A stretch of 64,000 nt of DNA from Candidatus Obscuribacter sp. GTDB lineage: Bacteria > Cyanobacteriota > Vampirovibrionia > Obscuribacterales > Obscuribacteraceae. The notes beneath the pieces were generated by a model. That model was not told the origin of the DNA, made no database searches, and was given only the letters and a program-made list of their open reading frames with translations. Each line of letters begins with the position of its first letter. The stretch's first letter is position 1. Made by a program: the position numbers and the translations under genes. Location: positions 44,229-108,228 of the forward strand of contig JADYXR010000065.1 of the NCBI GenBank assembly GCA_021772095.1. Reading direction: 5' to 3'. Below are positions 16,777 through 26,036 of the stretch, piece after piece.

Positions 16777-18135
16777 TTATTCGCCGTCCGGACCGGAAAT
16801 TTTGGCGGTGTCTGCTTCCAGGTATTTTGCACCCCAGAGCCAGAACCCACCACCAATCGCCATCACGCCGGACATGGCCAGGAAAGCGATGTTCATGTTC
16901 TTGTCGAACACGTCAGTAATCACGCCAATCACCAGGGGTGATATCACATCGCCAAGCGCGTGAATCACCAGGATGTTCAACGCAAACGCGCTGGACCTGA
17001 TGGCCGGCTCGGTTACGTTGGCGAGAATGGTGTTGGTCGGACCTGTATTGAAGAACAGGCAGAAGCACGACACGAAGATGCATGCCCAGGCGTAGGGGAA
17101 CGGCACGTAGAGCGTCGCGATGAAGAACGGCAATCCGATGAGGATAGCCAATCCCGAGACGCTGAAGTACGAACCCTTGAAGCGAGCACGCAGCTTATCG
17201 GCCATGTATGTCCCAGCAAGAGTCGCACCAAGACCGGAGGCAACGAGGATGACGCCGAAGATCAAGTTGACTTGCGCCAGGTTTCCCACACCGCGAAATT
17301 CGCTGATGTAGGACGGCATCCAGAACGCCATTCCGCCGATTGCAAATGTCATCGCCGCCATGCCGAGCGTGTTGAGCACGTACGACTTGTTTTTCGCGAG
17401 CGCGATGTAGTCTTGGCGCGTCAGTTTGCGTTTGTGCAGTTGTGGACCGCCCTTGTCGAACTGTCCTCGCAATGGGTCAACCTTCATCGCCGCCCAGACA
17501 GCCAGGATTAGACCCGGCGGAACGACCAGGTAAAACGCCCAGCGCCAACCCAACCAGGCTGCGATTAGACCACCGAAGATGAAGCCGAGGGCGCTACCGA
17601 CCGGGATGGCGAGGTAGAACCAGGACAGCATCTTGCCGCGTTCCTTGAGGGGAAACATGTCGGCGATAATCGTAGGCGCAATGGGTCCGTATGCTGCTTC
17701 GCCGATGCCGACCAGGCATCGCGTCAAAAGCAGCATACCGAATGTGGTGGCAAAACCAGTGGCACCGGAAGCGAGGCTCCAGAGCGCCACACCGCCGGCG
17801 ACAATCCACCAGCGTTTGATGTTGAGCATCCCGGCAATCGGAGCTGCCAGCATGTAGGTGACCATGAACGCCATTGCGGTCAGGCCAATCATTGCGTTTT
17901 CCGGGTTGGAACCCAGAATCCGCTCCAGCCAGCCCAGAAGCGTGCCCACGAAGGGACCCGGATCTGAACCTGGACCGAAGAATTCCGTTCGAATCATCGG
18001 CACGACGGCCGAGAGAATCTGCCGATCGACGTAGTTGAAGATGTTGATCGCGAGCAGCAGAAGCAGAGCCTGAGTGGCTCCAGGATACCGACCCTGGTTA
18101 GCGGGCTGGTTGTCTTTTTCGTCTTCCTTACTCAT
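16777..18135 (-). CDS. MFS transporter, Spns (spinster)-like
   Basis: 452 residues with twelve predicted membrane segments. The N-terminal signature INIFNYVDRQILSAVVPMIRTEF and GIGEAAYGPIAPTIIADMFPLKERGKMLSWFYLAIPVGSALGFIFGG are typical of Spns-type major facilitators. Relatives of this branch move lysophospholipids or sphingosine-1-phosphate-like lipids; the substrate here is inferred only. A long loop follows helix 1 (GPGSDPGPFVGTLLGWLERILGSNPENA). The genes upstream on the same strand include two acyltransferases and a diacylglycerol-kinase relative, so a lipid cargo is plausible. The start has GAGGCC upstream. Confidence 0.88.
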   Translation of the reverse strand: MSKEDEKDNQPANQGRYPGATQALLLLLAINIFNYVDRQILSAVVPMIRTEFFGPGSDPGPFVGTLLGWLERILGSNPENAMIGLTAMAFMVTYMLAAPIAGMLNIKRWWIVAGGVALWSLASGATGFATTFGMLLLTRCLVGIGEAAYGPIAPTIIADMFPLKERGKMLSWFYLAIPVGSALGFIFGGLIAAWLGWRWAFYLVVPPGLILAVWAAMKVDPLRGQFDKGGPQLHKRKLTRQDYIALAKNKSYVLNTLGMAAMTFAIGGMAFWMPSYISEFRGVGNLAQVNLIFGVILVASGLGATLAGTYMADKLRARFKGSYFSVSGLAILIGLPFFIATLYVPFPYAWACIFVSCFCLFFNTGPTNTILANVTEPAIRSSAFALNILVIHALGDVISPLVIGVITDVFDKNMNIAFLAMSGVMAIGGGFWLWGAKYLEADTAKISGPDGE

Positions 18136-18234
18136 TGTGCTCGAGGCCTCAAGGGCTGAGTTGATTTAGATCGCGAACAGCGCGTTCACGTCCCGCCAGG
18201 CTCATTGAGCCGGCTGATTAGGCAATGCGATCAG

Positions 18235-18507
18235 TCAGGCGACAGGCAAAATGCCCATCACCCGCAACGAGAAAACCAGGATGATGGCGGCGCCGGCGAT
18301 GATGGCCAGCGTTTTGCCGAACTTGATGTCACCGATAAAACGACCCATTCCGACGCAGCAGATGCTCGAGAACAACAGTGCATAGCCGCCCCAAAGGGCA
18401 TGGTCGAGGGGTTTCACGGGATGACCGGTAGCGACGAAGAAACCGGCGAAGAACAGGCCGAGGATCAATCCCCAGGAGCCCATGAAGAATGCTGCGATAG
18501 CGCGCAT
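18235..18507 (-). CDS. Small three-helix membrane protein
   Basis: 90 residues from ATG 18507 (GGAAG upstream); a longer upstream opening to 18624 runs through non-coding sequence and was not used. Three hydrophobic helices: AIAAFFMGSWGLILGLFFAGFFV, ALWGGYALLFSSICCVGMG and TLAIIAGAAIILVFSLRVMGIL. It lies between pepF and the Spns-like carrier in the same direction. Family not recognised. Confidence 0.65.
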   Translation of the reverse strand: MRAIAAFFMGSWGLILGLFFAGFFVATGHPVKPLDHALWGGYALLFSSICCVGMGRFIGDIKFGKTLAIIAGAAIILVFSLRVMGILPVA

Positions 18508-18648
18508 GTGTTTTTGCTTCCGTCTAGAGAGCCGGTGACTGCCTTTCGAGCAATCGACCGTTTGCAGATTGCAACACGTAGCGCCCAGAATCGGCCGCGG
18601 CGTGGTATCAAATTCGGTGCGCACACATTCTGTGACGCCCCCAAAAAG

Positions 18649-18841
18649 GACCGAACGAGCAGCGGCTTTCGCCGTGCTCGTCTGGTTTCGAACAAGCAGC
18701 GGTTTTCACCGTGCTCATCCGATTCCAAACAAAGCACGGCTACTCACCGCGCTCGTCCGGTTTCAAACCATCCTTCGGAGCACAGGTTCAAGTGTCGCCC
18801 CGACCGGACGAACAGCGGCTTTCACCGTGCTCGTCCGGTTC
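18649..18841. repeat. Hairpin-forming ~38-bp repeats (four copies)
   Basis: Copies at about 18649-18689, 18690-18726, 18727-18764 and 18802-18841. The best one starts CCGGACGAACAGCGGC and ends CCGTGCTCGTCCGG, so each folds into an imperfect 14-15-bp stem around a CTTTCA-type loop. They fill the gap just after the pepF stop codon, like REP/BIME elements that stabilise or end transcripts. Confidence 0.75.
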
Positions 18842-18850
18842 AAAAACCGC

Positions 18851-20647
18851 TTAGCTCAGCTTCTCGAACTCGGCGAGGTAGTCGTTGAACGAGTCGAAGG
18901 CGCCCTGAACCGCGTCGTTCGTCGTCATGTCGACGCCGGCCGCGCGGAGCAGTTCGATGCTCGACATGGAGCCGCCCGAGGACAGGAACTTCAGGTACCG
19001 CTCCACCGCCGGCTTGCCCTCGTTGATGATCTTGCGAGCAAGAGTCAACGCGGCAGCGATGCCGGTGCAGTATTGGTACACGTAGAAGCTGTTGTAGAAG
19101 TGGGGGATGCGCGCCCACTCGATGCCGATGCGGTCATCGATGGTGACGACGGCACCGTAGTACTTCTCGTTGAGACCCTTGTGGATGCCGCAGAGGACAT
19201 CCGGGGTGAGCGGCTTGCCGGCTTCGGCGGTCGCGTGAGCGATCGACTCGAACTCGGCGAACATGCCCTGGCGAACCAGAGTGCTGCGGATGCTCTCGAG
19301 CTGCTTGTTGAGCACGTACCGCTTCATGTTCTTGTCGTCGGTCTCTTCGAGCAGGTAGTGAGCCAGGAGCGCTTCGTTCAGCGTCGAGGCCACTTCGGCG
19401 ACGAACAGCGTGTAACTGCTGTACGTGTAGGGCTGATGTGTGCGCGAGTGCCACGAGTGCATGGAGTGTCCAGCCTCGTGAGCGAGCGTGAACATCGACT
19501 CCATCGTGTCATGCCAGTTCATCAGCATGTAGGGCGCCGTGCCGTACGAGCCCGAGCTGTAAGCACCGGAGCGCTTGCCCTCGTTTTCGACAACGTCGAC
19601 CCAACGCGAGTTGAAGCCGTCGCGCAGAGTATTGACGTAGTCTTCGCCCAGAGGCGCCACGGCGGCGAGGATCTTCGCCTGGGCGTCTTCATAGCTGATC
19701 TCGTACTTCAGCTCACCGACGAGCGGGACGTACATGTCGTACCAGGCGAGCTGGTCGACGCCCATCATCTTCTGGCGCACCTTGAGGTAACGGTGCACGC
19801 GGTCGAGGTTGCTGTGGATCGTGGTGATCAGCGAGTCATACACGTCTTCCGGCACGTCGATGCTGTCGAGCGCCATGTTGCGGCAGCTCGGGTAGTTGCG
19901 CGCCTTGGCCTTGAAGATGTCGCTCTTGACGCGCGCGGCGTAGTTGGCGGCGATCGTGTTGCGCCAGCCCATCCAGGTGTCGAACACCGCCTCGTAAGCC
20001 CGCTTGCGCGTCTCACGGTCGGGGTTGATCAACCACTTGGAGCCCCAGTTGCCGTTCGTGATGCGAACAAGCGCGCCGGTTTCGTCAGCCACTTCGGGCA
20101 TCTTCAGGTCGGCGTTGTTGAACATGCCGAACACTGCCGACGGTCCGCCGTGCAGCTGGGAAGCCTGCGAGAGCAGCTCCTCGACTTCGGGGCTGCGGTA
20201 GTGCGCGCGCTCGCGTGTGATTTCTGCGAAGTCGCGACGGTAGAGTTCGAGCCCGGGGTTCTTGGCGATGAAGGCCTCGAGCCGTTCGGGCTTGATAGTG
20301 AGGAGCTCGGGGGTGACCCACGAGGTGGCGGTGCCCATCTGGTTGCCGAGGTTGCCGACCCGGCTGTTCATGGACTGGTAGTGGCTGACGGCGGTGTCGG
20401 AGTCGGCGTGCAAGTGCGCATAAGTATGCAGCTTGCCGACGATCTGGGCGACCGACTCGCTCAGCTTGTTGAACGCAAGCAGCGTGCGACCGGAACGGCG
20501 CAGGCGGCCCTTGTACGCGGCGAGGACGGGAATCTGGGACTCGACAAACGCGAAGTCCTTCTCCCAGTCAGCCTCGTTGGCGTAAATCGTAGTGAGGTCC
20601 CAGGTCAACGCGACCGGGACTTCGTTTCTTTTGGGAAGAGTGCTCAT
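18851..20647 (-). CDS. pepF: Oligoendopeptidase F (M3 family zinc peptidase)
   Basis: Cytosolic metallopeptidase that trims oligopeptides of roughly 6-20 residues, recycling peptides from protein turnover. 598 residues, normal for PepF. The zinc site is TLAHEAGHSMHSWHSR (HEAGH 390-394) with a third ligand Glu in FVAEVASTLNE (about 418). The C-terminal IPHFYNSFYVYQYCTGIAAA is the typical M3B substrate-binding stretch. The N-terminal PVALTWDLTTIYANEADWEKDF is the standard PepF opening. ATG with AAAGG upstream. High-GC codon usage. The hairpin repeats at 18649-18841 follow directly. Confidence 0.96.
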   Translation of the reverse strand: MSTLPKRNEVPVALTWDLTTIYANEADWEKDFAFVESQIPVLAAYKGRLRRSGRTLLAFNKLSESVAQIVGKLHTYAHLHADSDTAVSHYQSMNSRVGNLGNQMGTATSWVTPELLTIKPERLEAFIAKNPGLELYRRDFAEITRERAHYRSPEVEELLSQASQLHGGPSAVFGMFNNADLKMPEVADETGALVRITNGNWGSKWLINPDRETRKRAYEAVFDTWMGWRNTIAANYAARVKSDIFKAKARNYPSCRNMALDSIDVPEDVYDSLITTIHSNLDRVHRYLKVRQKMMGVDQLAWYDMYVPLVGELKYEISYEDAQAKILAAVAPLGEDYVNTLRDGFNSRWVDVVENEGKRSGAYSSGSYGTAPYMLMNWHDTMESMFTLAHEAGHSMHSWHSRTHQPYTYSSYTLFVAEVASTLNEALLAHYLLEETDDKNMKRYVLNKQLESIRSTLVRQGMFAEFESIAHATAEAGKPLTPDVLCGIHKGLNEKYYGAVVTIDDRIGIEWARIPHFYNSFYVYQYCTGIAAALTLARKIINEGKPAVERYLKFLSSGGSMSSIELLRAAGVDMTTNDAVQGAFDSFNDYLAEFEKLS

Positions 20648-20840
20648 ATCATGGACCTTTCTTCTAATCGGATTGTTTAGAGTGAGAGCGACAACGCGGA
20701 GCCATCAGGCTTCGCGCCGCTCAGGAGAATCAGAAAACTAACGACTCCCGGAATCCGCAACCGCGAATCCCGAGAGGTACCACTCGCCTGGAGCCGGGCC
20801 ACACAGAGGCGCGGACTCACGCTGGTTGTAAAGCAGGCAT

Positions 20841-21686
20841 TTACGCCGCCTTAATACCAATCTCTTCACGGGCTGGATCCAGGGCGATGATCGCCTGTTT
20901 CAGCTCTTCCGTAGCGGTTGCATCGTCGAGTGAGAACTGATCGATGGCAATCGGTTTCCCGACCACCATAGTCAGCCCCCGTCGGTAGACGAAGAACAGC
21001 GCGAAGACAAGCGCATACTCGATCGGCGGCGGCAATTTTGTGATCCAGCTGCCCGGATACTTGCCGTACCGAAGGTTGACGGGCACGACGTAGGTCGTCT
21101 GGCCAAGCCGGTTAGCGGCTTCGCGAGCGATACGCACAGCACCCTTTTTGAACGGTCCGAGCTTGCCGTCGAGGTAAGCCCAGCCTTCCGGAAACATGAC
21201 CAGGCGCTGACCCGAGGTCAAAACCTTGATCCCTGCTTCCAGTGCAGGTGCGCCGCGACCTCTAGTCAAATCCGCGCAGAAAGCGCCGATCGGACCGACC
21301 ATCAGTGCACCAAGACCGCCGGCGAAAGTGAACACACCCTGTGCCGCCATGTAGCGGGCAGGACCGTTGACCAGAATCGGCGTGACGGCGACGTCCACCC
21401 AGTGCGGATGGTTAGGCGTAATCACGTGCGGGCCGGGGATGTTATCGAGATTTTCCCGACCGACGATTTTGATATTGCCGACCTGAATGAACGCCAGGGT
21501 TTTCGCCCAGCGCATCAGAAAGCGCAACGCTCGTGGTGTCGGTGGTGGTGCCAGGAACCCACAGGTTGAAACCTGTTTGATGTAGCTGCGAGCCCGTTCT
21601 CGCATCGGTTTGGTGTAGCGCCAGGCTACCCAGGTGCCGAGCAGTGCGAAAAACACGCTCGTCACCATCATGAGATTTAGTGACAT
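20841..21686 (-). CDS. PlsC-type lysophospholipid acyltransferase
   Basis: 281 residues. Would transfer an acyl chain to lysophosphatidic acid or a related lysolipid at the inner membrane. An N-terminal membrane helix (about 4-23) is followed by the acyltransferase domain: motif I NHPHWVD (H-x4-D), motif II around GPIGAFCADLTRGRGAP, motif III VMFPEGWAY, and VVPVNLRYG. The start has AGGACAAACC. It is the last gene of the minus-strand series MgtC-like, DAG-kinase-like, acyltransferase, acyltransferase. Exact acceptor unknown; it could also act on an ornithine- or glycolipid. Confidence 0.9.
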   Translation of the reverse strand: MSLNLMMVTSVFFALLGTWVAWRYTKPMRERARSYIKQVSTCGFLAPPPTPRALRFLMRWAKTLAFIQVGNIKIVGRENLDNIPGPHVITPNHPHWVDVAVTPILVNGPARYMAAQGVFTFAGGLGALMVGPIGAFCADLTRGRGAPALEAGIKVLTSGQRLVMFPEGWAYLDGKLGPFKKGAVRIAREAANRLGQTTYVVPVNLRYGKYPGSWITKLPPPIEYALVFALFFVYRRGLTMVVGKPIAIDQFSLDDATATEELKQAIIALDPAREEIGIKAA

Positions 21687-22050
21687 GGTTTGTCCTGAAT
21701 GCCCTCTATGGGCGATAATTTTTAGTTGGAGACAAGTCGAACCGCACAGTGGTCGGCACTAATGCCGGTATCACCTGAATGCGGAACGAACGTCTCAAAC
21801 ATCCGGAGTCCAGGCGAATTCCTGGACCGCGGGAGAGGTGAAAACCATGCACCGCGATACGACCCGTCGAAACTGGATGTGCATGAAACATGCAGTGAGC
21901 CAGACTCTGCGAGTCGCACCTGTTCGACACCACCCGACAGAACTTCGCGAAAGAACAGCACGAGCCGTCTATCGGAAGTCTGCCGGTGGTATCAAATCCG
22001 GTGCCGAGCTGAGCGCGTTATTGCCGCCGTTTAGCAGCTCAAACGAACAA
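21687..22050. other. Spacer between the two acyltransferase genes
   Basis: About 360 bp, no gene. It contains a small perfect hairpin GTCCAGG-cgaatt-CCTGGAC (21808-21827). The length suggests that the downstream acyltransferase has its own promoter. Confidence 0.4.
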
Positions 22051-22929
22051 TCAGCGAATCTGCGTTGCAGCCCAGGCTTTGGCTTCGGTGAGATGCCCGT
22101 CGATGATGACGCGCACCTTCTCGATTGCCTCGCGCGGATCAGCCGGCAACTCCGACATCGGAATCGGCTTGCCGATCACGACGACGGCGCCGTAGTTGCG
22201 CGTGGTCTCGCCGAACATCTTGAACGACCGGAACGAGCGCCAGCCCAGGCAGTTGATCAGGCGATGCATGAAGCTGCGCTGACGCGGGTCGCGCATGTAG
22301 TGAATCGCCATCGGCAGGATGGCAATCTCGTTGGCCTTGACGCCGTGCTGCTGAATCGCAACGTGGCAGGCGCGAACGGGCCCTGTGCGGAACTCCTCGG
22401 CGCGCAGAACATTGTCGCCGACGAGCTTGCCCTGCGGGAAAGTGAGGACGCGGCTGCGACGGTTACGCGCGAGCGCGAGACCCATCGCGTTGACCGCCTT
22501 CTCGCCGCCGCCCTTTTCGGTAGCTTTGCCAGCTTCCGTCTTGATGGCGAAGAAGCCGGCGAAGGCTGCCAGAGTGCCCCGGAGACCGCCCTTCATCTGC
22601 CCGGCAGTGCCGAGGTGACGGAAGCCGTACGGGAGCGACTTGCCCACGACAGTGAAGTCGAGTGGGAACTGGTGGTTCGGCAGGATGTGCAGCCGCCCGG
22701 TGAAGGCCGACGCATTGCCGCGGTTGATCACCTTGACCGGTCCAACGAAGAGGCGGGCCAGCAACTTGGAGATGACCCGGAGAAGACCCTGACCGAAGAA
22801 GGTCGGGTGGGGCGGCAAATAGCCGTCCAGTTGCAGCTTCTGGCCCTCACGGTACCAGAAAACACCGCGCCATATCAGGACGAGGGCGGCGACGACTGCG
22901 AGTCCGCTTACGATTGAGAAGTGTGTCAT
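22051..22929 (-). CDS. PlsC-type acyltransferase, second copy
   Basis: 292 residues. An N-terminal membrane helix (6-24) precedes an acyltransferase domain with HILPNHQFPLDFTVV (H-x4-D motif I) and RVLTFPQGKLVGD (motif III, FPQG in place of FPEG). It is diverged from the 20841 copy, so a different acceptor or position preference is likely. AGGAGC lies 13 bases before the ATG. It sits between the DAG-kinase-like gene and the other acyltransferase. Confidence 0.85.
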   Translation of the reverse strand: MTHFSIVSGLAVVAALVLIWRGVFWYREGQKLQLDGYLPPHPTFFGQGLLRVISKLLARLFVGPVKVINRGNASAFTGRLHILPNHQFPLDFTVVGKSLPYGFRHLGTAGQMKGGLRGTLAAFAGFFAIKTEAGKATEKGGGEKAVNAMGLALARNRRSRVLTFPQGKLVGDNVLRAEEFRTGPVRACHVAIQQHGVKANEIAILPMAIHYMRDPRQRSFMHRLINCLGWRSFRSFKMFGETTRNYGAVVVIGKPIPMSELPADPREAIEKVRVIIDGHLTEAKAWAATQIR

Positions 22930-23091
22930 TGTTCTGTCTAGCTCCTGTTTGGGAACTTACTTTTTGCTGAGTTTGAGAACCAGTAGATTTCGACGATTCG
23001 CATCAGGACGTTTCCTGAGTTGCCTCCATCGAGATCGACGGCTCCAGCGGGAAAATCCGAACCCGAGCCTTTCGGCCGGGGTCCAGTGAAA

Positions 23092-24009
23092 TCAGATCAA
23101 AACCATCTTGACCGCACCCGGAACAACCTTGAGCGAAAGCTCGGTGGTCGCGGGACTGGCGTCGCCATCCACATTCGGGATGACAGGCACGTTGGTCTTG
23201 ATTTTCAGACAGCCTGTGCGCACGCGACCGTAGAAGCGTGAGCGCTCCGGGCAACCGAGCGGCAGCCACCCGACCGATGGAATCAGGTCTAGAACGTTTC
23301 GGGCTGCCAGATATGCCGTGTCCATCAGACCGTCGGAGGCGTTACACCCGCGACTGAAAAGGGACATGTTGGGTGGCAAGACGTTGGCGATAACGACAAC
23401 CGCCGCTTGCACTTTGCGCTCGCGTGTCAGGCCTTTGTCGTCGAGCGTGAGCTCGAAGTGGACGGGCTTGAGATTGAGAGCGGCTTTGCCGACGCCGAAG
23501 ACGTAGGCCAGTTTGCCGAAGATGCGCTTGACGTCCTGGCTTACCAGAGTGGCGTCCGACAGAGGACCAAGACCAAGAGCAGTCATGAACAGGCGGTTGT
23601 GTTGAACGCCGTGGATGTCCACGTAGTCCAGCCGAATCATGTCGACGCCCTGCGCAGTGCCGTCGAGGACCATGTTGACGAACAACTCGGGCGCGAGGCG
23701 CGAGTAATACGTGCGAGCGAACAGATTGCCAGTGCCGGCTGGATAGGCGGCCATGGCGGTATCCGTTCCAATCAATCCCTCTGCCACCTGGCAGACTGTG
23801 CCGTCACCGCCGAAGGCGATAACCAGTTGTGCTCCACCGGCCACAGCCTCGCGCGCCAGCTTCATTGCTGAGCCGGGCTCGGGCGTGGTCGGCAGAACAG
23901 TGACAGTGCGATCGCGCCTGGAGAGGTGCGCGCAAAGTCCGTCGACGGTGCTCATGTTGGCTGAGCCACCTTTCAAATTCGCGATGATAACTACGTCGTA
24001 GTTTTGCAT
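23092..24009 (-). CDS. Diacylglycerol kinase/sphingosine kinase-family lipid kinase (YegS-like)
   Basis: 305 residues. The catalytic signature LVIAFGGDGTVCQVAEGLIG (GGDGT 67-71) and AAYPAGTGNLFAR define the DAGK catalytic domain. The C-terminal beta-rich domain contains FMTALGLG and the NVDGDASPAT element. It would phosphorylate diacylglycerol or a related lipid with ATP at the membrane surface, making phosphatidate that PlsC-type enzymes also handle. The start has CGGAGC. It is 26 bp downstream of the MgtC-family gene, so probably co-transcribed with it. Confidence 0.92.
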   Translation of the reverse strand: MQNYDVVIIANLKGGSANMSTVDGLCAHLSRRDRTVTVLPTTPEPGSAMKLAREAVAGGAQLVIAFGGDGTVCQVAEGLIGTDTAMAAYPAGTGNLFARTYYSRLAPELFVNMVLDGTAQGVDMIRLDYVDIHGVQHNRLFMTALGLGPLSDATLVSQDVKRIFGKLAYVFGVGKAALNLKPVHFELTLDDKGLTRERKVQAAVVVIANVLPPNMSLFSRGCNASDGLMDTAYLAARNVLDLIPSVGWLPLGCPERSRFYGRVRTGCLKIKTNVPVIPNVDGDASPATTELSLKVVPGAVKMVLI

Positions 24010-24035
24010 TGATGCTCCGGAGTTAACCTGTCAGG

Positions 24036-24755
24036 TCAATCGGATGGCGCGTCGAGAACCTCGATGGCGACGATGTCGTCGTTATGAATAAGCGACGCGA
24101 TCAGGCTATCGAGCTCATAGAGCGACAGTGAAGTGCGGATTTGCACTTCGACTAACTGTCCCGATTTGTTGACCATGCGGTCGGCGCGTGCCTTGGGACC
24201 AAACAGCTTCCGGATTTCCGTAAACTTATCGACCCGACAGACCACGCGCAGTGAATTGCCGCCGTAATCGAACGATGGAAAGAGTTTGTAACTGCAGTAC
24301 AGCGAGAAAATCGTGAGCAGCACAGTCGCAGTCGCGACCAGAGCCAATCCCAATCCGCAAGCAATGCCGACGCCTACTGAAAACAGAATCGTTGCCGATG
24401 TCGTCAAACCAGAGGTGTTGAGACCTCGCTTGAAGATGACACCAGCGCCGACAAACCCGACACCAGCAAGTACGCCATGAGCGAGACGAGCAGGGTCACC
24501 GCTCTTCGTCAGGTCGTACAAGTAGACGCCGCAGACAGCGACAAGACACGCCGTAGCCGAGAGCACCATGTGCGTCCGGATACCAGCTTGCTTGCCGCGA
24601 GCGCGACGTTCCCAACCGAGCACACCACCGAGCAAAACTGCAATGCAGATTTTCGGCATGTAGGTGCTGATCAGGTCGTAATCCAATGTCGAGAAGAAAC
24701 TGCCGACCCAAGCGACGAAATCGCTCGCGTCGGAACTTGCAAGGATTATGTCCAT
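24036..24755 (-). CDS. MgtC/SapB-family membrane protein
   Basis: 239 residues. Membrane helices at about 33-51, 65-83, 95-113 and 118-155 carry the family core GGVLGWERRARGKQAGIRTHMVLSATACLVAV and GVLAGVGFVGAGVIFKRG. A cytosolic C-terminal ACT-like domain (165-239) follows. MgtC proteins modulate growth at low magnesium and regulate the F-ATPase or phosphate/cell-wall homeostasis in some bacteria; the role here is unproven. AGGAGAA precedes the ATG. First gene of the four-gene lipid series. Confidence 0.93.
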   Translation of the reverse strand: MDIILASSDASDFVAWVGSFFSTLDYDLISTYMPKICIAVLLGGVLGWERRARGKQAGIRTHMVLSATACLVAVCGVYLYDLTKSGDPARLAHGVLAGVGFVGAGVIFKRGLNTSGLTTSATILFSVGVGIACGLGLALVATATVLLTIFSLYCSYKLFPSFDYGGNSLRVVCRVDKFTEIRKLFGPKARADRMVNKSGQLVEVQIRTSLSLYELDSLIASLIHNDDIVAIEVLDAPSD

Positions 24756-25622
24756 TGCTGTTCTCCTAAGGTTAAAAGATAACGTCGATGAATCGACGCG
24801 CTACACCGAGCGTGACCAACCTGCCTTCGCGAAGAGGGAGATGTCGTTGGTTTTCTTTGGTAGCAGGTTAGAGGGGAAAAGGCATTCGCGAGAGAAGGGA
24901 GAAAGAAACACTTTGGAACTCCATGATTGACTCCGCGCCCTTTAGCTCACAAGTCATTGTGAGTAAGTGATCATCATGACAAGATAACGTTAAGTGGTAT
25001 CACACCTGTGCGAGATATATAAAATACAGAACCAATAAGTCTTTCAGTCATGAGAAGAGATCCGCTAGACATTCTGATCTAGATCTTGTGAGAGGAATTT
25101 ATGTTAGCGATGCTGAGCTACCATACTTGCCAAGAGGAGTAAATCAGACGGCGTTAATGATTGGTAGGCGGATTTGCTCAGCTAGTCAAGCATCACGCAA
25201 GCTGTCGCAATCACTACTATGCCACTGTCAATGGTGTCGCGATCGTTGTGTTTTTGAACATTGAAATCGAGTACAGAAATGATCGCCGCAGCAAAAACGA
25301 TCATCCAGTTTGAGAACCAAACGAAAAGATCCGCTGAAGCAAAATGATCAACTGATTTTGAAAACACGAAATGATCGTTCTGCTGCGGACAATAAATGAT
25401 CGGGTGGTGGCACGACATCGCAACCCAAATTGGAACGTCTCCAGCGCCCGCAGAGGCAGCTCAAAACCACCAATCCATCCGTTTCTCCAACAAAAAAAGA
25501 AGGCCCGGTAAATACCAGGCCTTCTTAAGAGTTGAGTTGAAATGATCTTTTTTATCTAACTAATCCACAAACGGTCGTTTGAAAAAAGACCGCAGCTCTT
25601 TCGATCTGCGATCTATCTTCGA
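24756..25622. other. AT-rich spacer with clustered GATC sites and the HU terminator
   Basis: No supported gene. Ten GATC sites lie within 25059-25401, several in ATGATC context. The HU transcript terminator is at 25491-25526. The left end holds the presumed promoter of the MgtC-led operon. Confidence 0.5.
25491..25526 (-). terminator. Rho-independent terminator of the HU gene
   Basis: On the minus strand AAGAAGGCCTGG, loop TATTTA, CCGGGCCTTCTT is followed by a run of seven or more T. A 12-bp stem with one mismatch. It lies 97 bp after the HU stop codon. Confidence 0.9.
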
Positions 25623-26036
25623 TTATCTTTTCTTGCCGCCCTTTTTGACAGCTTTTTTGACTGGCTTAGCAGCTTTCTTAGCAGCTGGTTTGGCAGTCTT
25701 CGCTTTAGCAGCAGGCTTAACAGCTTTAGCTTTAGCGAGTTTGAGAATTGGCTGCTTCGAACGGCCATTAACGATGTCTTTGAGTTCTTTACCAGCGCGG
25801 AACGCAGGAACTCTTGCTGCTGCAATTTTCAAAGGAGCAAGTGTTCTAGGGTTACGGCCAGTGCGAGCTTTACGATTACGGCGCTCGAAAGTACCGAATC
25901 CAACGAGGGTTACTTTATCGCCTTTAGACAGGGCGCCTGTGATTGAGTGAAGCATTGCAGAGAGAGTACGGGTCACTTCGGACTTCGGAGTGCCTGTAGC
26001 CTTTGCTACTTGCTCGACGAGCTCAGCTCGGTTCAT
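25623..26036 (-). CDS. HU-family DNA-binding protein with Lys/Ala-rich tail
   Basis: 137 residues from MNRAELVEQ (AGGAGGAAATCAC upstream); a 13-codon upstream extension is rejected. Residues 1-90 are a full HU fold: MNRAELVEQVAKATGTPKSEVTRTL, VTLVGFGTFERRNRKARTGRNPRT, and VPAFRAGKELKDIV. From about 95 a PAAKKA-type basic tail (AKAVKPAAKAKTAKPAAKKAAKPVKKAVKKGGKKR) follows, like histone-H1-style tails of HU in Deinococcus and actinobacteria. It should compact the nucleoid. Own promoter and own terminator, so monocistronic. Confidence 0.97.
   Translation of the reverse strand: MNRAELVEQVAKATGTPKSEVTRTLSAMLHSITGALSKGDKVTLVGFGTFERRNRKARTGRNPRTLAPLKIAAARVPAFRAGKELKDIVNGRSKQPILKLAKAKAVKPAAKAKTAKPAAKKAAKPVKKAVKKGGKKR

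Noticed and set aside
18569..20680. A 703-codon open frame on the plus strand
   Set aside because: It lies opposite pepF. The composition (His, Val, Asp, Arg) is typical of an antisense frame of a high-GC gene, and it has no ribosome site or family pattern.
25182..25418. Small minus-strand gene of 78 codons
   Set aside because: No ribosome site and mixed composition. It overlaps the GATC cluster and is better read as non-coding.
25059..25567. Replication origin next to HU
   Set aside because: Only one near match to a DnaA box (TAATCCACA near 25560) and no dnaA, dnaN or other origin genes. The GATC cluster alone is not enough.
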